A DNA stretch of 64,000 nt from Polyporus tsugae (GCA_024305745.1 JAHRBS010000001.1:1798001-1862000), one strand, 5' to 3'. Counted from the stretch's first letter, positions 28,378 through 40,014 are shown. Numbers and translations: made by a program. The notes: generated by a model from the sequence alone, not told the origin.

Positions 28378-29701
28378 CTGCCAAGATCGGGCGCACGCGT
28401 CCCCACGACGTCGGGTTCTTGCTTCCTCGCGCTGATCCTATCGTCATATCTGGCGGCGCAAGCGCGGCGGTGTGGCCTAGATCTACACATATGTCTCGAT
28501 GTTCCTTACATGTAGAGCTCGTAATGCATAGCTGCGGACAAGCCGTTGCGGTGTCCGGTTGCTTGGAACGCTCCATCGTGCCCGATGCTCGCGAACATGC
28601 TTCATCAGAAGGATCTGCACAGGAAGGGTTTTGTGTTTGGCATAGGATCATTGCCAGAATGAAGCTATATATATATTGCAAAGCCACGCAGTCGGTGCGG
28701 GCGACTATGTACGGATGGTGGTAAGTATGTACTACTTGCAATAGTGCGGTGCGCGGTAATGTACCTGTTAGGTGGTGTGTGATGTATGTAGCTACGATGT
28801 GTGCAGTATGCAAATGCAAGATGTGGGATGGTAGGATGCGATGCGCGGATGATACAGTGCGATTGCTGGGGGAATGCGAGATGCGTAGTGGTATCCGATG
28901 GGAGCGGGGGAGAGGAGATGGTGTTGTACAGTGCGGAGTGCGGGGTACGAATGTGTTGTCTAAGGCACAGACTAGAGTGACGATAAGACTACAGCAGAAC
29001 AGGGAACATGGGGAGAGGAACACAGACGTCTAGACGATCCCGAGATGATTTCGTCCGGAGCGGACGTGCCGAATAAATAGAGAGGGATAATACAGGGTAG
29101 GAGACGTGACCCAGAGATGCGCGGATAAATAGAAAGCGAGTGGATGCGGATGTTGGTGTCAATGAGCGTGAGTTTGTTTGGTGCGCTTGAATAGATAAAA
29201 AGTTGCTGGTCAAGAACTTGGAGAAATGGCCCGATCGCAGCCCGATCTGAATAAATATGAACAACGGAAGGGAGAAGGGCGAAAGAGACTCCGCGTTCCG
29301 GATCCAAACAAACAAACCGAACGGAGAAGAACGGATGGAGAGGAATGGATCAGCAGTGCGTAGTGTACAATGCGGTGTGCGACGATAGCGAATAAATAAT
29401 GTGGGGTTGCGTACGGACGATGACGATGCCATGGAAATAATAATAATAAATCTTGAGATCTTCTGTGCGAGTGTGCGGGTGCTCGGGTGTCCAAGAATCG
29501 ACGGTCGTGAGGAGCGCGGGCAAAAGGGGGCCGGAGTCGGAGGACGAGGATGCGTGGGAGGGCCGAGCGTAACGGAGAACGTGTCGGTGGACCGAGCAAT
29601 GGTGCAGCCGCGGGTAGGCGATAGGCGGGTTGCGCGAGACGCAAGACGGGTACGGCGGCAGCGGGCGCCAAGCGAGTGTATGCGGTGGCATCGTGGGCAC
29701 A
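28378..29701. other. Convergent 3' region of eEF3 and zinc-finger gene, G-rich on plus strand
   Basis: Both neighbours end here. From about 28,690 to 29,650 the plus strand is markedly poor in C and rich in G, so the minus-strand RNA of the zinc-finger gene would have a C/U-rich 3' untranslated region. Long frames on the minus strand come from this bias and show no domain. Confidence 0.5.
29071..29451 (-). repeat. Repeated UAUUUAUU (AU-rich) motifs in probable 3' UTR
   Basis: GAATAAATA or a near copy recurs at 29071, 29124 (GATAAATAG), 29249 and 29390, with an AATAATAATAAA run at 29436-29450. Read on the minus strand these are TATTTATTC, the core of AU-rich elements. They sit just downstream of the minus-strand zinc-finger gene. 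Confidence 0.45.
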
Positions 29702-30741
29702 TCACTTCTTCTGCGAGTTCGGAGACGACCCTTCGGAGGACCCGTATTCCTCCTGCGAGCCCTCGCTCATCTCGTCCAGGTCGCCACCCGCCGCTTCCGT
29801 CCCACGCGTGTGCACGCGCGCATGCCGGCGCATGTTGCTCTGGACACTGAAGCTACGGCCACAGCCTTCGAACGGACATGTGAATGCTGCCGCGCGCCTC
29901 AGCTGTTAGCGCGCGAATCATAGGCAAGGGAAATTGAACGAGGTACTCACGCTTCTCCCCCGTATGAGTGTTGATATGGATCTGCGCGCGCCGAGGTTTC
30001 TGTCAGTATATTCGCCCCCCAGAGGAGGACGCCGAGGCGGACGGAACAGCGACGTACCCTCAAACTACTAGGCCGGGTAAACCCTTTGCCACAATAACTG
30101 CACTCATATCGAGATGACGAACTCCGATCGGCTACCGCTTGATCCGCCCCCGGGTAAGGCTGGTGTTGGGGCCCTGGAGGACCGACCATGCCCATGCCTG
30201 GGTGGGCAACCGTTTGTGCGCCAGCATATGGGTAGCTGCCTGTCGGGATCGGGGTACGGGGATGGTTGACCTGCGCGTATTGGGGTGGGTAGCCATGGGG
30301 GTAGGACTGCACGGAGGGATGTGGCGGCACGCCTGAGGCGTACGCGGGATACGCTGCGGGGTCGGACGAGTTCCGCGGGTGGTGGGAGGGGATGGACTGT
30401 TGTTGGGGGTCCGGGTAGACTGGAAAAGAGTGTGAGGTGCCTGATGCGTACCCGTGAGGGGCAGGAGACGACGCTCCGCGAGAGATTCTCCGGGGGTCCT
30501 CATCGGCAAGTTGAAGGCGGTTGAGATGGGGAGAGGAGGATTGACGGGCCTGATGAGGGGGGACAGACCGCGACAACTCCTCTAGATAACATGAAGAGAG
30601 AGATGTGAGAGAAAAGTCGCGCTGCGCAAGCGGCACTGTACACTCACGTCCGAATATCTGTCGAATGGGGGGTAGCGTCGGCCGTCGCTCGCCTCGTCCG
30701 GAAGGGGTTGGGTCACTTGAAGAATATTGACGAGGCGGCAT
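29702..30741 (-). CDS. C2H2 zinc-finger protein, two fingers near C-terminus
   Basis: Four exons: 30648-30741, 30058-30581, 29951-29981 and 29702-29886, coding 277 residues. The first 190 residues are disordered and rich in Pro, Ser, Tyr and His. Two adjacent C2H2 fingers follow: CSYCGKGFTRPSSLRIHINTH, then the TGEKPF linker, then CPFEGCGRSFSVQSNMRRHARVH (given here as two parts for length). Introns fall inside the first finger and in the linker. After the fingers comes an acidic/Ser-rich tail (MSEGSQEEYGSSEG). The TGEKP linker and intact Cys/His ligands point to sequence-specific DNA binding in the nucleus. The class resembles basidiomycete developmental C2H2 regulators; specific orthology is not claimed. 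Confidence 0.92.
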
Positions 30742-32142
30742 TGGCACGACGTTGGGGTTGGGGGGGTAGAAGATCGGAGGGGTAAATTAGGTAGGCCAAT
30801 CGAGGCCAGCATTGTGCTATATACTGCTCGGACGACGAACAGTTGGAGAAGGGATGTCAGCCACAGCCGGTGGACCGAGCCAACGGATCGTGTCGGGCAT
30901 TCCATGGACGCGGGAGGGTCGATCGGGAATGGATCTGGAGAACTGAATGGATGTCGAGCTGATTCTCAGTACTGTAGATCCATTGCGACTGCGCCGAGGC
31001 GGTCTCCATGTATCCGTGAGGGCGTCGACAACGGGAGTGATGACAGTCGCGAACGGATAGACATACAGTGCAGGATGCCGGGCAGGTGGAAACAACTCGC
31101 ATATTCCGATTGGTAATGCATGAGGGTGCGAGGCTGAAATAGATGACTTGGAATGAGGACTGGTCCATCCGAGGGGGGAAGATGGACGTGCTCACCTGCT
31201 CTGGACATGGATGAATCTGTTAGCGCTCGATGTGCGTGGGCGCCTAGAGAGCCAAATTCAGTGCGGTGATCCGATGTTTGGATCTGAGATCGAGAGCTGC
31301 TGAGGCCGTTTTGGGCAGGATCAGAGATCAGCAAGGACTACGACGGTCACCTGATGGCCTCTTGTCGCCTTTCGTCGCGTCGTCCGCGACGAGTGTTCGA
31401 ATGCTCGTCGCTCAACAACACGGCGACACGCATGCGGAACCCATGATTGCCCAGCCCAGTCGTGAACATTAACCTTCGCATGTCAATCAGCTTCTTCGAT
31501 TCGGAAATCTGTCCACAAGCAAGCCAACGCGGAGCCGTAGGCACGGCAACTTGCCCCACCATGCTTGTGGCCGCATAGCGTACTTGGTTCCTGGAAGCAC
31601 AACATTGGTCCGCCCTTTGTATAGGCTGGACGATAAGGAATACACGCTCACAGGTACGGAGAGTCATGACTCTCTTGGGCACTGCGAGTGACGACCGCCA
31701 CTGCCCAAGGCTCCAATAAAATGCACCTGACATATTCTAACAGGAACTGGGGACAAACCACGCTTCCTACTGCAACCGAGCACCAAAGCCACAGATAACG
31801 CCAAACAAGGAAGGTGAACCCCATCCTGCGGGCCTGCGACCCGAAGCTCCCGGACGACGATCTCAAACAAGTGAACCCAACTCTCGAACGCATGTTGGAT
31901 GCTGCTATGACAATACGGCACGTACCTTGGCGCGATTCCCCGAAAATTCGGGCAGAGTGCCCCACTTGGAGGGGCTCAAGGCGCCCGAAGGTTTCAGTCT
32001 CTTTTTTGCTGATCATGAGAAGAGGATAGGTCCATGGCCACACGTAAGCGTAGGCTACAACCACAGGTTTGTAAAACACCGAAGGCAAGGTCGTACGTCG
32101 CCTCGCCGCTTATTGTTCCATGTTCACCCTGGTAAGTGCTGA
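30742..32142. other. Intergenic; possible unresolved coding near 31,660-32,090
   Basis: The first half is the zinc-finger promoter. Between 31,660 and 32,090 both strands carry protein-like frames (plus strand: CDPKLPDDDLKQVNPTLERM and, in another frame, LEGLKAPEGFSLFF; minus strand: a hydrophobic frame with a GTACGT donor). I could not assemble a consistent gene from either and make no call. Confidence 0.3.
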
Positions 32143-32904
32143 CTAGGCTGGTGTGCTCGACCGCTCCTCCGACGGTGTCTTTGTCTTCAGGGACAACGCG
32201 TGCAGGCCCGCGGCGAATTCATCTGAGAGCGCAGCGTAGATCATCCTGTGCCGTTGCATGGTGCTCTACAACCATTTGTGGAGCAGTCAAGCACGCGAAG
32301 GGGACAAGTCGTCAGCACTACATCCCCAGGCAATAGGGTTACAACCATCGACATTACCTTGCCTTGGAACTGCTCTGACACCACGTGGACCGTGAAGTCT
32401 GCGCACGCGATGATTGACAAACAAGTCAGACGATCTCACACGGGGAGCACAGAGGGGATGGCTGCGAATGGCAAGCCATAGCCAAAGCAGGATGCGAACA
32501 TACGGGTCTCGCCGTTACCACCCCCTGCCGCCCTCATGGGTGCGTGATGCCTATGTTGCCACGAATCGTTTGCGATGTCGAGCTGTGAAGGGCGCAAAAG
32601 CTCAGCGAGCTGCTCGACGCCAGCAGTGAAACAGCGTGAGCAACCAGCGTCGGCGCGCAGGTGGGTGTAGATATCGATGTGGATGGATATGGATATGGGA
32701 ACGCCAATTAGCAGTCGAGCATGCGCACGGCACCTGAGATTGGCTGCATACCTTCGTCCTAATCGCCTGTTCGACGGCTCCGACTGGAGACGGATCTCCA
32801 TGATCAGCAGCAGTAGTGGACATGGTCGCCATGACGTGGGCTTTCGACGTCGGACGGTTTCGAGGAAGGGCGATGGGCAATCGCAATCGCCTGAGAGCGA
32901 GCAT
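32143..32904 (-). CDS. BolA-like protein, probably mitochondrial
   Basis: Four exons: 32752-32904, 32504-32609, 32358-32398 and 32143-32265, coding 140 residues. The first 25 residues are Arg/Leu-rich with no acidic residue (MLALRRLRLPIALPRNRPTS), typical of a mitochondrial leader. The BolA fold follows: AVEQAIRTKLAELLRPSQLD, then NDSWQHRHHAP, HFTVHVVSEQFQGKSTMQRH, RMIYAALSDEF and HALSLKTKTP. The invariant RH pair of the helix-turn-helix-like region is present. BolA proteins pair with monothiol glutaredoxins and help deliver iron-sulfur clusters; mitochondrial members assist lipoate synthase and related targets (family knowledge). An internal ATG (MATMST) could yield a form without the leader, allowing dual location (inference). 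Confidence 0.92.
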
Positions 32905-34909
32905 CGACAAAGCTGTGCCAAGTTTCCCCCGCGAGCGAGTGTTTGGCTCTTCACGTAGTCTCCGACTCCGCGTCCACGTTGCCTGAGAAGCAGACCCAAG
33001 GAAGATCAGGCAGGCACCGACGACCGTGACAGAGATTGCGAAGCGAGAACTGGCAGTGAGAGTCGAGACAGATCTGGCGCTTGCCTTCGCTGCCTCAGTT
33101 ACCTCAGACGCCCGAGCGAGTGGGCATATCCCCCCGGGGCCCCCCGAGCCTCCCGACCCGACTTCCCCGAGCCTGGCGCCCTGAGCAAACAGTGTTCGCC
33201 GTCCATCGTCAGCGACTCAGCACGTTAACAACGGCCCCAGACTGATCCCGAAATTGTCGCAGGTTGGTTCCTTACCTGCCGACAGAAGGGCATATCAGGC
33301 CATCTTCCAGTTGCGAACCTTTGCGTTGATATCGTTATGGCATGTTCGACATTGAATTTGTTCGACATTGAATTTGAAGACTCAGGTGGGTGCCTCGCGC
33401 ATTCTGATGCTTATAGGGGTTTGAGCCTTGAGAGTTGACAGTCACCTTGTTGCGTTCGATGCAGCTGACTTGACGCTTCTGTCCCGAAGCTATCTGAATC
33501 CGAACGGTTTGGCGATACTGGAGCGACCCGCGACCTGCCGAGTTCTCGACAAGTTCTCGACGGACGGTCGCACGATGAGAACTCGCTTGTCCATCCGTAG
33601 ACTCGAAGCTCGCCAGATACACAAGAATATTGGTGGCTGCCATCCACATGGGGACTTCGTTTGGCTCGCTATTCTGGTCGGTGGACACCGAAGCTTTCAG
33701 CACAGCCTGAGACTGATATAATTTCCTGGAGAACTTAACAACCCCTTCGTGGGTCGATTTTCATTCACTGGATTCTATCACCCCGAGACTGATGATCCGC
33801 TGGTGTCTGCTCGTCAGATCATAACCGTGACGAGGGACACATACGGACATAGCAGATAGCATTATCGTAATACGGGAACTTAACGACGATATCACCGACG
33901 GAGTGTCCCAGCAAACCCTTCTTGATCATCTAGTGCGTATATGTTTTGTAAAATCCTCGTACCCTATTGGCTGAAGCATCTACTACTCAGAGGTGATAAG
34001 AGGGAACCATTTCATACATCATGTGTGCGGCTACAGTCAGTGTAAAGTCGAGATGCCCCGGTGGTTGTTCCTACGTTCGTAGAATTTGTTCTAAATCTAA
34101 ACCAAAAAAAGCGTGACTAACCCACCGGGACCGAACAAGCTGCCGGACTAACTTGAGCCGTACATTGATTGATAGGAGGGACGTAGTTGCATAGCGTCCT
34201 CGGATCCGCATTCAACCCAGGGCGCGCCCGGAAGGGGGAACCTTCAGGGTGGTGATATGACTCGTGGATGAAGCTTTGAAGCGGGATCCGTCGGAAAGGC
34301 GTTGAACTGGAATATTATGGTGCAAATCTCAGTTGGACTCACAGTTGGACTTCATATTTATGACCGTATGCCAACGTACACCAGATTTGAGTACTGTACG
34401 TAGCCTGCTGGGGCTGCCCATGTACCACAATCCCATGTTATGTAATCTGCTTCTGCGCTGTAGTGCTACTATGCTTGGACCAAACTCTAATGTGCGGTCT
34501 TCTTCAGGTCTATACCACTTACTATTTGGCCAGGCAAACTTTAATGCATACCATCTTCAGTTCCACAGGCGTGCATTCACAACCACGGCGCTTCACGCTA
34601 CATAGGTACGTACGGGTTGGATTGGATGATGATCTTTGTATCAAAGCCTAAACAGAAATATAGATTGAGCACACCAGGACTAGATCATACGGTTATAGAC
34701 AAGTTATAGAGGAGCAAAGTCGACATGGGAGTGCAGCTTGAACTTGAAGGTGAGTCAGGCTCGGTTCAAATCACGGGTGTGCATTGTTTTGATTAGGTAA
34801 TTGTTTACTACAACTGCAGATCTAGCCAACAATAGGACCTGTACCTCTCACCCACTCTCACTCAAACCATCACGAACCCCAACTCACTGAACCTGTCCCG
34901 CCTTTTACC
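32905..34909. other. Intergenic, no supported gene
   Basis: This 2-kb stretch separates the divergent BolA and Clr2-like genes. Apart from a small tandem duplication at 33345-33376 I find nothing. Base composition becomes more AT-rich from about 33,700 to 34,900. Confidence 0.45.
33345..33376. repeat. Perfect 2 x 16-base tandem duplication
   Basis: TTCGACATTGAATTTG occurs twice head to tail. It lies in intergenic DNA and looks like a recent local slip. Confidence 0.9.
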
Positions 34910-35705
34910 ATGGACAGGGTTACCACAGTCATCATTACACCCCTATACGAAGCCGGCGTCGACCAGAAGACGATGTACATCTCCTTAAGGGACGACGCCA
35001 CCGATGCCGCACCGGAGCGCTGGCCTCTTCAACGAGTTCCCAACCGCGACGCGAACGGTGACGTGAATCACTACGAAGAGGCAGGAGAGAAACTAGACAG
35101 AACGTGGAGGACGAAGCTGGGGAGGTATCTATATGAGTACGTTGTGAAGGAAGACCTTGAGAAGCAGGACATTCGTCGTGCGTTTTTTTCTTTGTCCCCG
35201 AAGCCCTCTCCTTAATGCTTGCTCCCTTTGTTATTCTCAGTACCGTATCCTCCGGACGAGATTATCCTCGTGAACCTCCCCAAACACTACACCCTGTGGG
35301 TACACAAGAAAGGGAATGCCGTCGACCCGCGCACAGATGCTTACCTTCGTGGTGAGTCAAGCGGCCGTTTTCTTGATATCACAAGCGATCACCTAACACA
35401 CCTCCTTTTGTGCCCTAGGATCTCACTTTGTACACCAATTTCGGTCCCCTCCTGAGTTTTGTCACCATCTCAAATGGTTGTTGCATGGACAGCCTATGAA
35501 GGCGAATGGGAAGCCGGCTTGCGAATGTCGCTACTGCGATGGGACGCGGCCCCAAGCCGAGATCTCGCAGAGTTTCGGGGTGTACCACAAGCGCGATCCC
35601 CGCAGCGGTGGTAGGAAGTCTGGGAAAGGGGGGGAGGGAAGCGGGGGAAAGCCCCGCGCATCGACGTCGACCACGATTGCTTACAAGGACTACAGGAAGT
35701 GGTAG
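34910..35705 (+). CDS. Clr2-like (cryptic loci regulator 2) N-domain protein, short
   Basis: Three exons, 34910-35177, 35241-35351 and 35419-35705, code 221 residues. The first part, with WRTKLGRYL and PPDEIILVNLPKHYTLWVHK, and the block FRSPPEFCHHLKWLLHG followed by CECRYCDG resemble the N-terminal domain of the transcription-silencing protein Clr2, a member of fission yeast SHREC. The two close cysteine pairs (C-E-C, Y-C) may bind zinc. The protein ends soon after in a basic Gly/Lys/Ser tail (GGRKSGKGGEGSGGKPR), so the larger C-terminal part of Clr2 is absent. It may be a stand-alone module or a truncated duplicate. The gene structure is clear; the family call rests on remembered motifs and is moderate. 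Confidence 0.72.
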
Positions 35706-36203
35706 TTCGACTCCAAGAGGCCTACCCACATCATATACCCTTGCTCCTAGTTACGTTTGCTATGCCGCTGCTTAGTGCACATCCTAACATGCTTTCTCGT
35801 TCTCGTACGTCTTCATGCTTGTATCTTTAACCTGTATTCATTAGCACTTAACAATGCCTGTCGACATCCTGATCTAATCGTAGTTAGTTTCCGGTGTAGG
35901 ATATGGACGCGGTGCATGTAAACACAGCCTATGTTCTCGTGCGGACATATTATCCTCATAACAATTGGAACGTATTCTTTGTTTTGGATGGAATGTGTGT
36001 ATGCACTCGAGGCAACGCGACGTCTACTACGCGTTGTGACCTGACGCGTTCTGTGACGATACAGGGATCCGCCGGTGCTGACGCGTGTGCCACTGCCACT
36101 TTTCCCCACTTCCAAGTTCCCTCCCTCCTTTCAACCCGGCCTCTCGACCTTCGACGACACCAACCAGACACACCGGTCCCGAAGTTCAACACGCAGGAAA
36201 GCC
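35706..36203. other. Spacer between two plus-strand genes
   Basis: About 500 bases with no coding signal; the C/T-rich stretch at 36,085-36,150 probably belongs to the leader of the next gene. Confidence 0.4.
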
Positions 36204-38118
36204 ATGTCGACAGCCGCCACAAGGGCGTCAGCGCCGTCGGAGAAAGACCTCACTGTCCACCAGAGGAGCCTCGCGGATAACTGCTTTGACGAAGGCCAAT
36301 ACGAGGCCGCTATAGATGCGCTCGACCAGAATCGTTCACGCAAAAACAAACCACACGAGTGAGTCATCCTTCCATACCCGCGTTCTCCCGATCCTTGCGT
36401 GAGCCACCTTTGTATGCCGCGTCTTTGTTGGGATAGGTCGTTGTGACCACTCGAGCAACCCTTTGTTGCCGTGGCCAGGATCGTATCCCTTCGAGGCGTT
36501 GCCAAGCGAATGGAGAAATGTCGTACACCCAAGTCAATGCACACACCGTGTTGACCCGCATACATCCATCCACTGGATTCCAGTGTTCACATACGTCAAC
36601 TTCTCTACATCGCCTTATATCCGCCACCATCTCTTGAAGACCAGATAGAGGAAGAAGTCATCAAGCTCGAGCCCGGCAGTCCAAGCAAATTACTCTTTCG
36701 ACGACACAAGTCTTCCCTCGCACCATCGCTGAAGGCGGCAGCTGCCGCCCAGGATCTCCTCATGAAGTTCGCGCGTACGAATACCCCCGAATCCTTGGTG
36801 TGCGCTCTCCCGAGCTACCCTGACAGCCCTAATGCGAACCCAAATGACGCCACCGGCTCGGAAGACTCGCACATCGCACGAGAAGCCCTGCGTATCCAAA
36901 ACGCTCGGTGTTGCTGGGAGATCATCAGGGAAGGCTTCATTCCGCGCGGCAACGGTGACGTTATGGCGAGCCCTCGAAAGCCCAAGGGCCGCCGATCGAG
37001 AAGAGTGCAGGACGATGACGACGAGGGATGGGAAGGTGAGGACACGGCGGCGCCTGCGCCCGTCAGCGACCATGCCTGGAGCGTGCTGGGCTGGATACTG
37101 ACGCTCTTCGAGAACAACGAAGCTGCCACGGAGCGTAATGGTCAGGGTGAGTACCATCGCTCCGTCCCGTGTTCTAGCTGACGCCCCGACTGCGCCCAGT
37201 CCGCTACTCGCCTCTCCTCCTACGCCAGATACCTCCATCGCGCCCAGACACGGCGCCGCGCTGGGACGTCCGGATGCCGTTAGACGTCGCGTTTCATGCT
37301 CTGGAGCAAGAGCGCGAGCTGCAGCGGTCGCTGGGCGTCCGTCTGCTTGCGTCGGTGAGTACACGTCTCCACCTCTGCGCGATCGCGTCCGCCTCGATGT
37401 CCGCCCGCCCGTCAGCACGTCAGCAAATATGCACTTACTTTGCGCGCGACTTCTCCTCGCCCTGCAGCTCATCAATCTGACGTCAACGGCCTTCGTCGAC
37501 TTTTCGATGGTCTTGAACGCTGTCTCGACCCGCGTTTCATCGCTTTCTCTCGACACGCTTTCGTACCTCTTTACCGCCCTCCCTCTCACACGCACCGTCG
37601 CACAGTTCAAGGTTATGCTATGCCGACAAGCACTGGGAGGCAACCAAGCTGCCAGCGGTCCGAGGCCCAAGCCCCAGGCCCGTGCCCGCGCCCAACCGCG
37701 CCGGCGCACGCGCACTGACCCGACCGCAGACGTCGGCGCAGAGGGGGCAGCACCGTCCGCGTCCACATCCGCGCCGACACAGGACGGGGGAGATGCAGGC
37801 GGATTCAAGTACCCCACCATGTCGGCAACCGACCTTCTCGTGCTGCTCGGGCGACCAGGCAAGGCAGACCGAGCATCTGCCCTGCTCACGATCTGCCTCA
37901 AGTGCGAGCTTGTGATCAGCTTCGGGTCGGTGCAACAGGAACTCGGGGAGAATGATAGGGACACGGGTTGGCAGGGCGTCGTGCGGGACGGGTCCCTGAT
38001 GCGCGCGGTGGAGGACGTGTTCGACACCGGTCGACGGTCGACGCCGACGGATGCACAGAGCAAGGAGTTCATTCGGACGAAGAGGGACGCGCTCCTCGCG
38101 ATCGTTTCGATGTGGTAG
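36204..38118 (+). CDS. Hypothetical protein, about 507 residues
   Basis: Four exons (36204-36358, 36584-37146, 37200-37354 and 37468-38118) close to one frame. The N-terminus reads LADNCFDEGQYEAAIDALDQ, a helix pair that resembles a TPR-like repeat. This is followed by HIRQLLYIALYPPP, a long helical region with acidic and basic patches (QDDDDEGWEGED), LDVAFHALEQERELQRSLGV, a region LINLTSTAFVDFSMVLNAVS, a basic/Ala linker (RARAQPRRRTR) and a C-terminal helical end. No enzyme motif or membrane segment is seen. It may be a nuclear scaffold protein. The exon phases are exact, so the gene itself is well supported. An antisense frame of similar length across 36690-38159 is a shadow. Confidence 0.75.
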
Positions 38119-38912
38119 CTGGCCACCGTCATCGCACAGCACAGTCGACCCTTCTCCAAAGAAAAATCAAATATCGCAAGAACTAGGGACCAGGGTGCAT
38201 TGTCAGGCGTGCTTGAAGGTATTAGGGGTTAAACGTTAAATGGCGAGCACGCAGTGCGCGTGTATTGCTGGAGTAATGTCGAGCGTTTGCGAGCTGTACT
38301 TTCGCGGGTCTAGTAGGGATATGGGTTGACAGTATCATGATATATTGTCCTGTCATGCTAGCCGCCCGATATACAGTCGTCCCAGCCAGCGGTTCGTAAT
38401 CGCACCCGCAGAGCAGCATGGACGTCCGCGAATTCGAACATGTGGTACGGCGGCCTGACCATAACCGCGCGACTGCTCAGTCTTATTTGGAAGACTTGGA
38501 CGGACGTGACGGGCTTACTTACTTATTACCCCCTGGCAGGAAGCCGGTCTAAACGGACTTCGGGTCTTCTGTTCCTGAATATCCGGAGGATCTTCGTGCG
38601 TATGTTCTAGACGCATGCCATGTACCTTCCATCATTGTCGGAGAGGATTCCGTCCCGAGTTGTCAGAAAGTTCACAGCGATTCGTAACAACGTGGTACAG
38701 CTCGGGTAAGTATGATGACTCGCGACGGGTAATGATCCGAGAAACGAGAGCGTCGGTCGGGCAATGCGAAATGCAACCGTGATGATGTCCATCCTGTCTA
38801 TGTAAGTATCCGTCCAAATTCCCTTCCGCATCGGTATTGGCATGGTTCAGAGCTCGATCGTCGAACTAGCCAGAACATGAACATGCCACACTAAGTACTT
38901 GCTGCGATCCAT
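38119..38912. other. Convergent intergenic region, no supported gene
   Basis: The 3' ends of the flanking genes face each other here. No further feature is seen. Confidence 0.4.
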
Positions 38913-39935
38913 TCAGTCCTGCGTAACCAGGATCCTCCCAGCGACTCCAAACTCCGCCGCGGTCTCGGCGGTGGAGTTCGCAGTCTGGTACATGTCGAGG
39001 GGAATGTACCCAATGAAGTGTTCGCTTCCGAAGCCGCCCACGTAATAAACCGACTGAAAACAACGTGAGTAAGAAAGCCTTGGTTAGTGGTGGCGGGGCG
39101 ACCTGAATATAGCGATGACATACGTGGGGATCGAAGCGAGTCCAGTACGCCTGTGCAGATTAATTTCTGGTCAGCGGTGCAGGCATCTCAACCGTGATGA
39201 TAAACAGGCGACTTGTATGAAGGGCGGACTGACAATGTGGGGCTCCCTCGGGCCAGGAAGCCACCAGCGAGCGTCGGGGTGCTGGGCGACGTAACAGGCC
39301 TGGATAGCGGCTAGCTCGGGAGTCTCTTCCAGGACGGGGAAGAGGGTCACGTTCCCTATCAGGGACACCCTCTTACGGTTCGCAGCAGGGGGATCGCTCC
39401 AGATGGAGATCGAGGCGGCATGCGTGGGCGACAGTAGAATATTCTGGCTGTGGCGGGAGATGGGCAGGAACAGGAGAGTGAGCGATCCGTTCGCGTGGCA
39501 GCTGGGACGATCGGAGACAGGTCAGCGGAAGGGAAGGTACTTAAAAGCTGTGCCGCCGGCCAGCGGAGACGTGCCTGGCGTAATATTCTTGCAGGGAGAA
39601 CGGTTCTCCTACAGGGGCAGGACGGTTGTAACTCGAACCTGGCGATCAAAGCAGTGTGGCAGGCGTACCTGCAAGTGTCGCATGACCTGCTGGATATGTC
39701 GTAGCCATATTGCCTATGGAGGCACCATTAACCAGCTGCCTGGCGAATGAAGCTGATAACGGCGTTAGTAAGTAACGGTGCAAGGATTGAAGGAACCGTG
39801 CAATTAATGCCAATCCGATCGGGGATTCCAAGGTGTAAGCCATCACTGACCTGCTTCCTCCACCGACTCCTTCGCGTACACACCCGCCAGTGCACTAAAG
39901 AGAAACAGCGAACTCGAAAGCAGCGACAACTTCAT
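38913..39935 (-). CDS. Secreted CREG/PNPOx-like beta-barrel protein
   Basis: Six exons: 39851-39935, 39669-39752, 39575-39608, 39234-39501, 39124-39150 and 38913-39053, coding 212 residues. A signal peptide (about residues 1-21) is clear. The body reads VNGASIGNMATTYP, GHATLAGEPFSLQEYYASC, NGSLTLLFLPISRHSQNI, ISIWSDPP, RVSLIGNVTLFP, HPDARWWLPGP and VYYVGGFGSEHFIGYIP. These blocks match the flavin-reductase-like split barrel of CREG-type, pyridoxamine 5'-phosphate oxidase-like proteins. In that family the secreted members usually lack a proven enzyme activity. Intron 3 (39502-39574) begins with GC instead of GT; no GT donor keeps the frame. A double GATA site lies 80-95 bases upstream. The cargo or ligand is unknown. 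Confidence 0.87.
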
Positions 39936-40014
39936 GGTGAGACGAGTGGTTCAACTTGGAGGCGATTGGGAAGAAGCAAACCAAGAGGGATGGCTTCGAC
40001 GATGAAGCATGCTT

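Noticed and set aside
28989..29705. 238-codon open frame on the minus strand
   Set aside because: It results from the pyrimidine-rich strand bias in the 3' region of the zinc-finger gene; composition is dominated by Ser, Arg, Pro and Phe with no domain.
34740..34790. tRNA-like GGTTCAAATC
   Set aside because: No cloverleaf can be formed with the flanking sequence.
36690..38159. 489-codon open frame on the minus strand
   Set aside because: It lies antisense to the spliced plus-strand gene at 36204-38118, crosses that gene's introns without any splice logic, and is Arg/Ser-biased as expected of an antisense shadow in GC-rich DNA.
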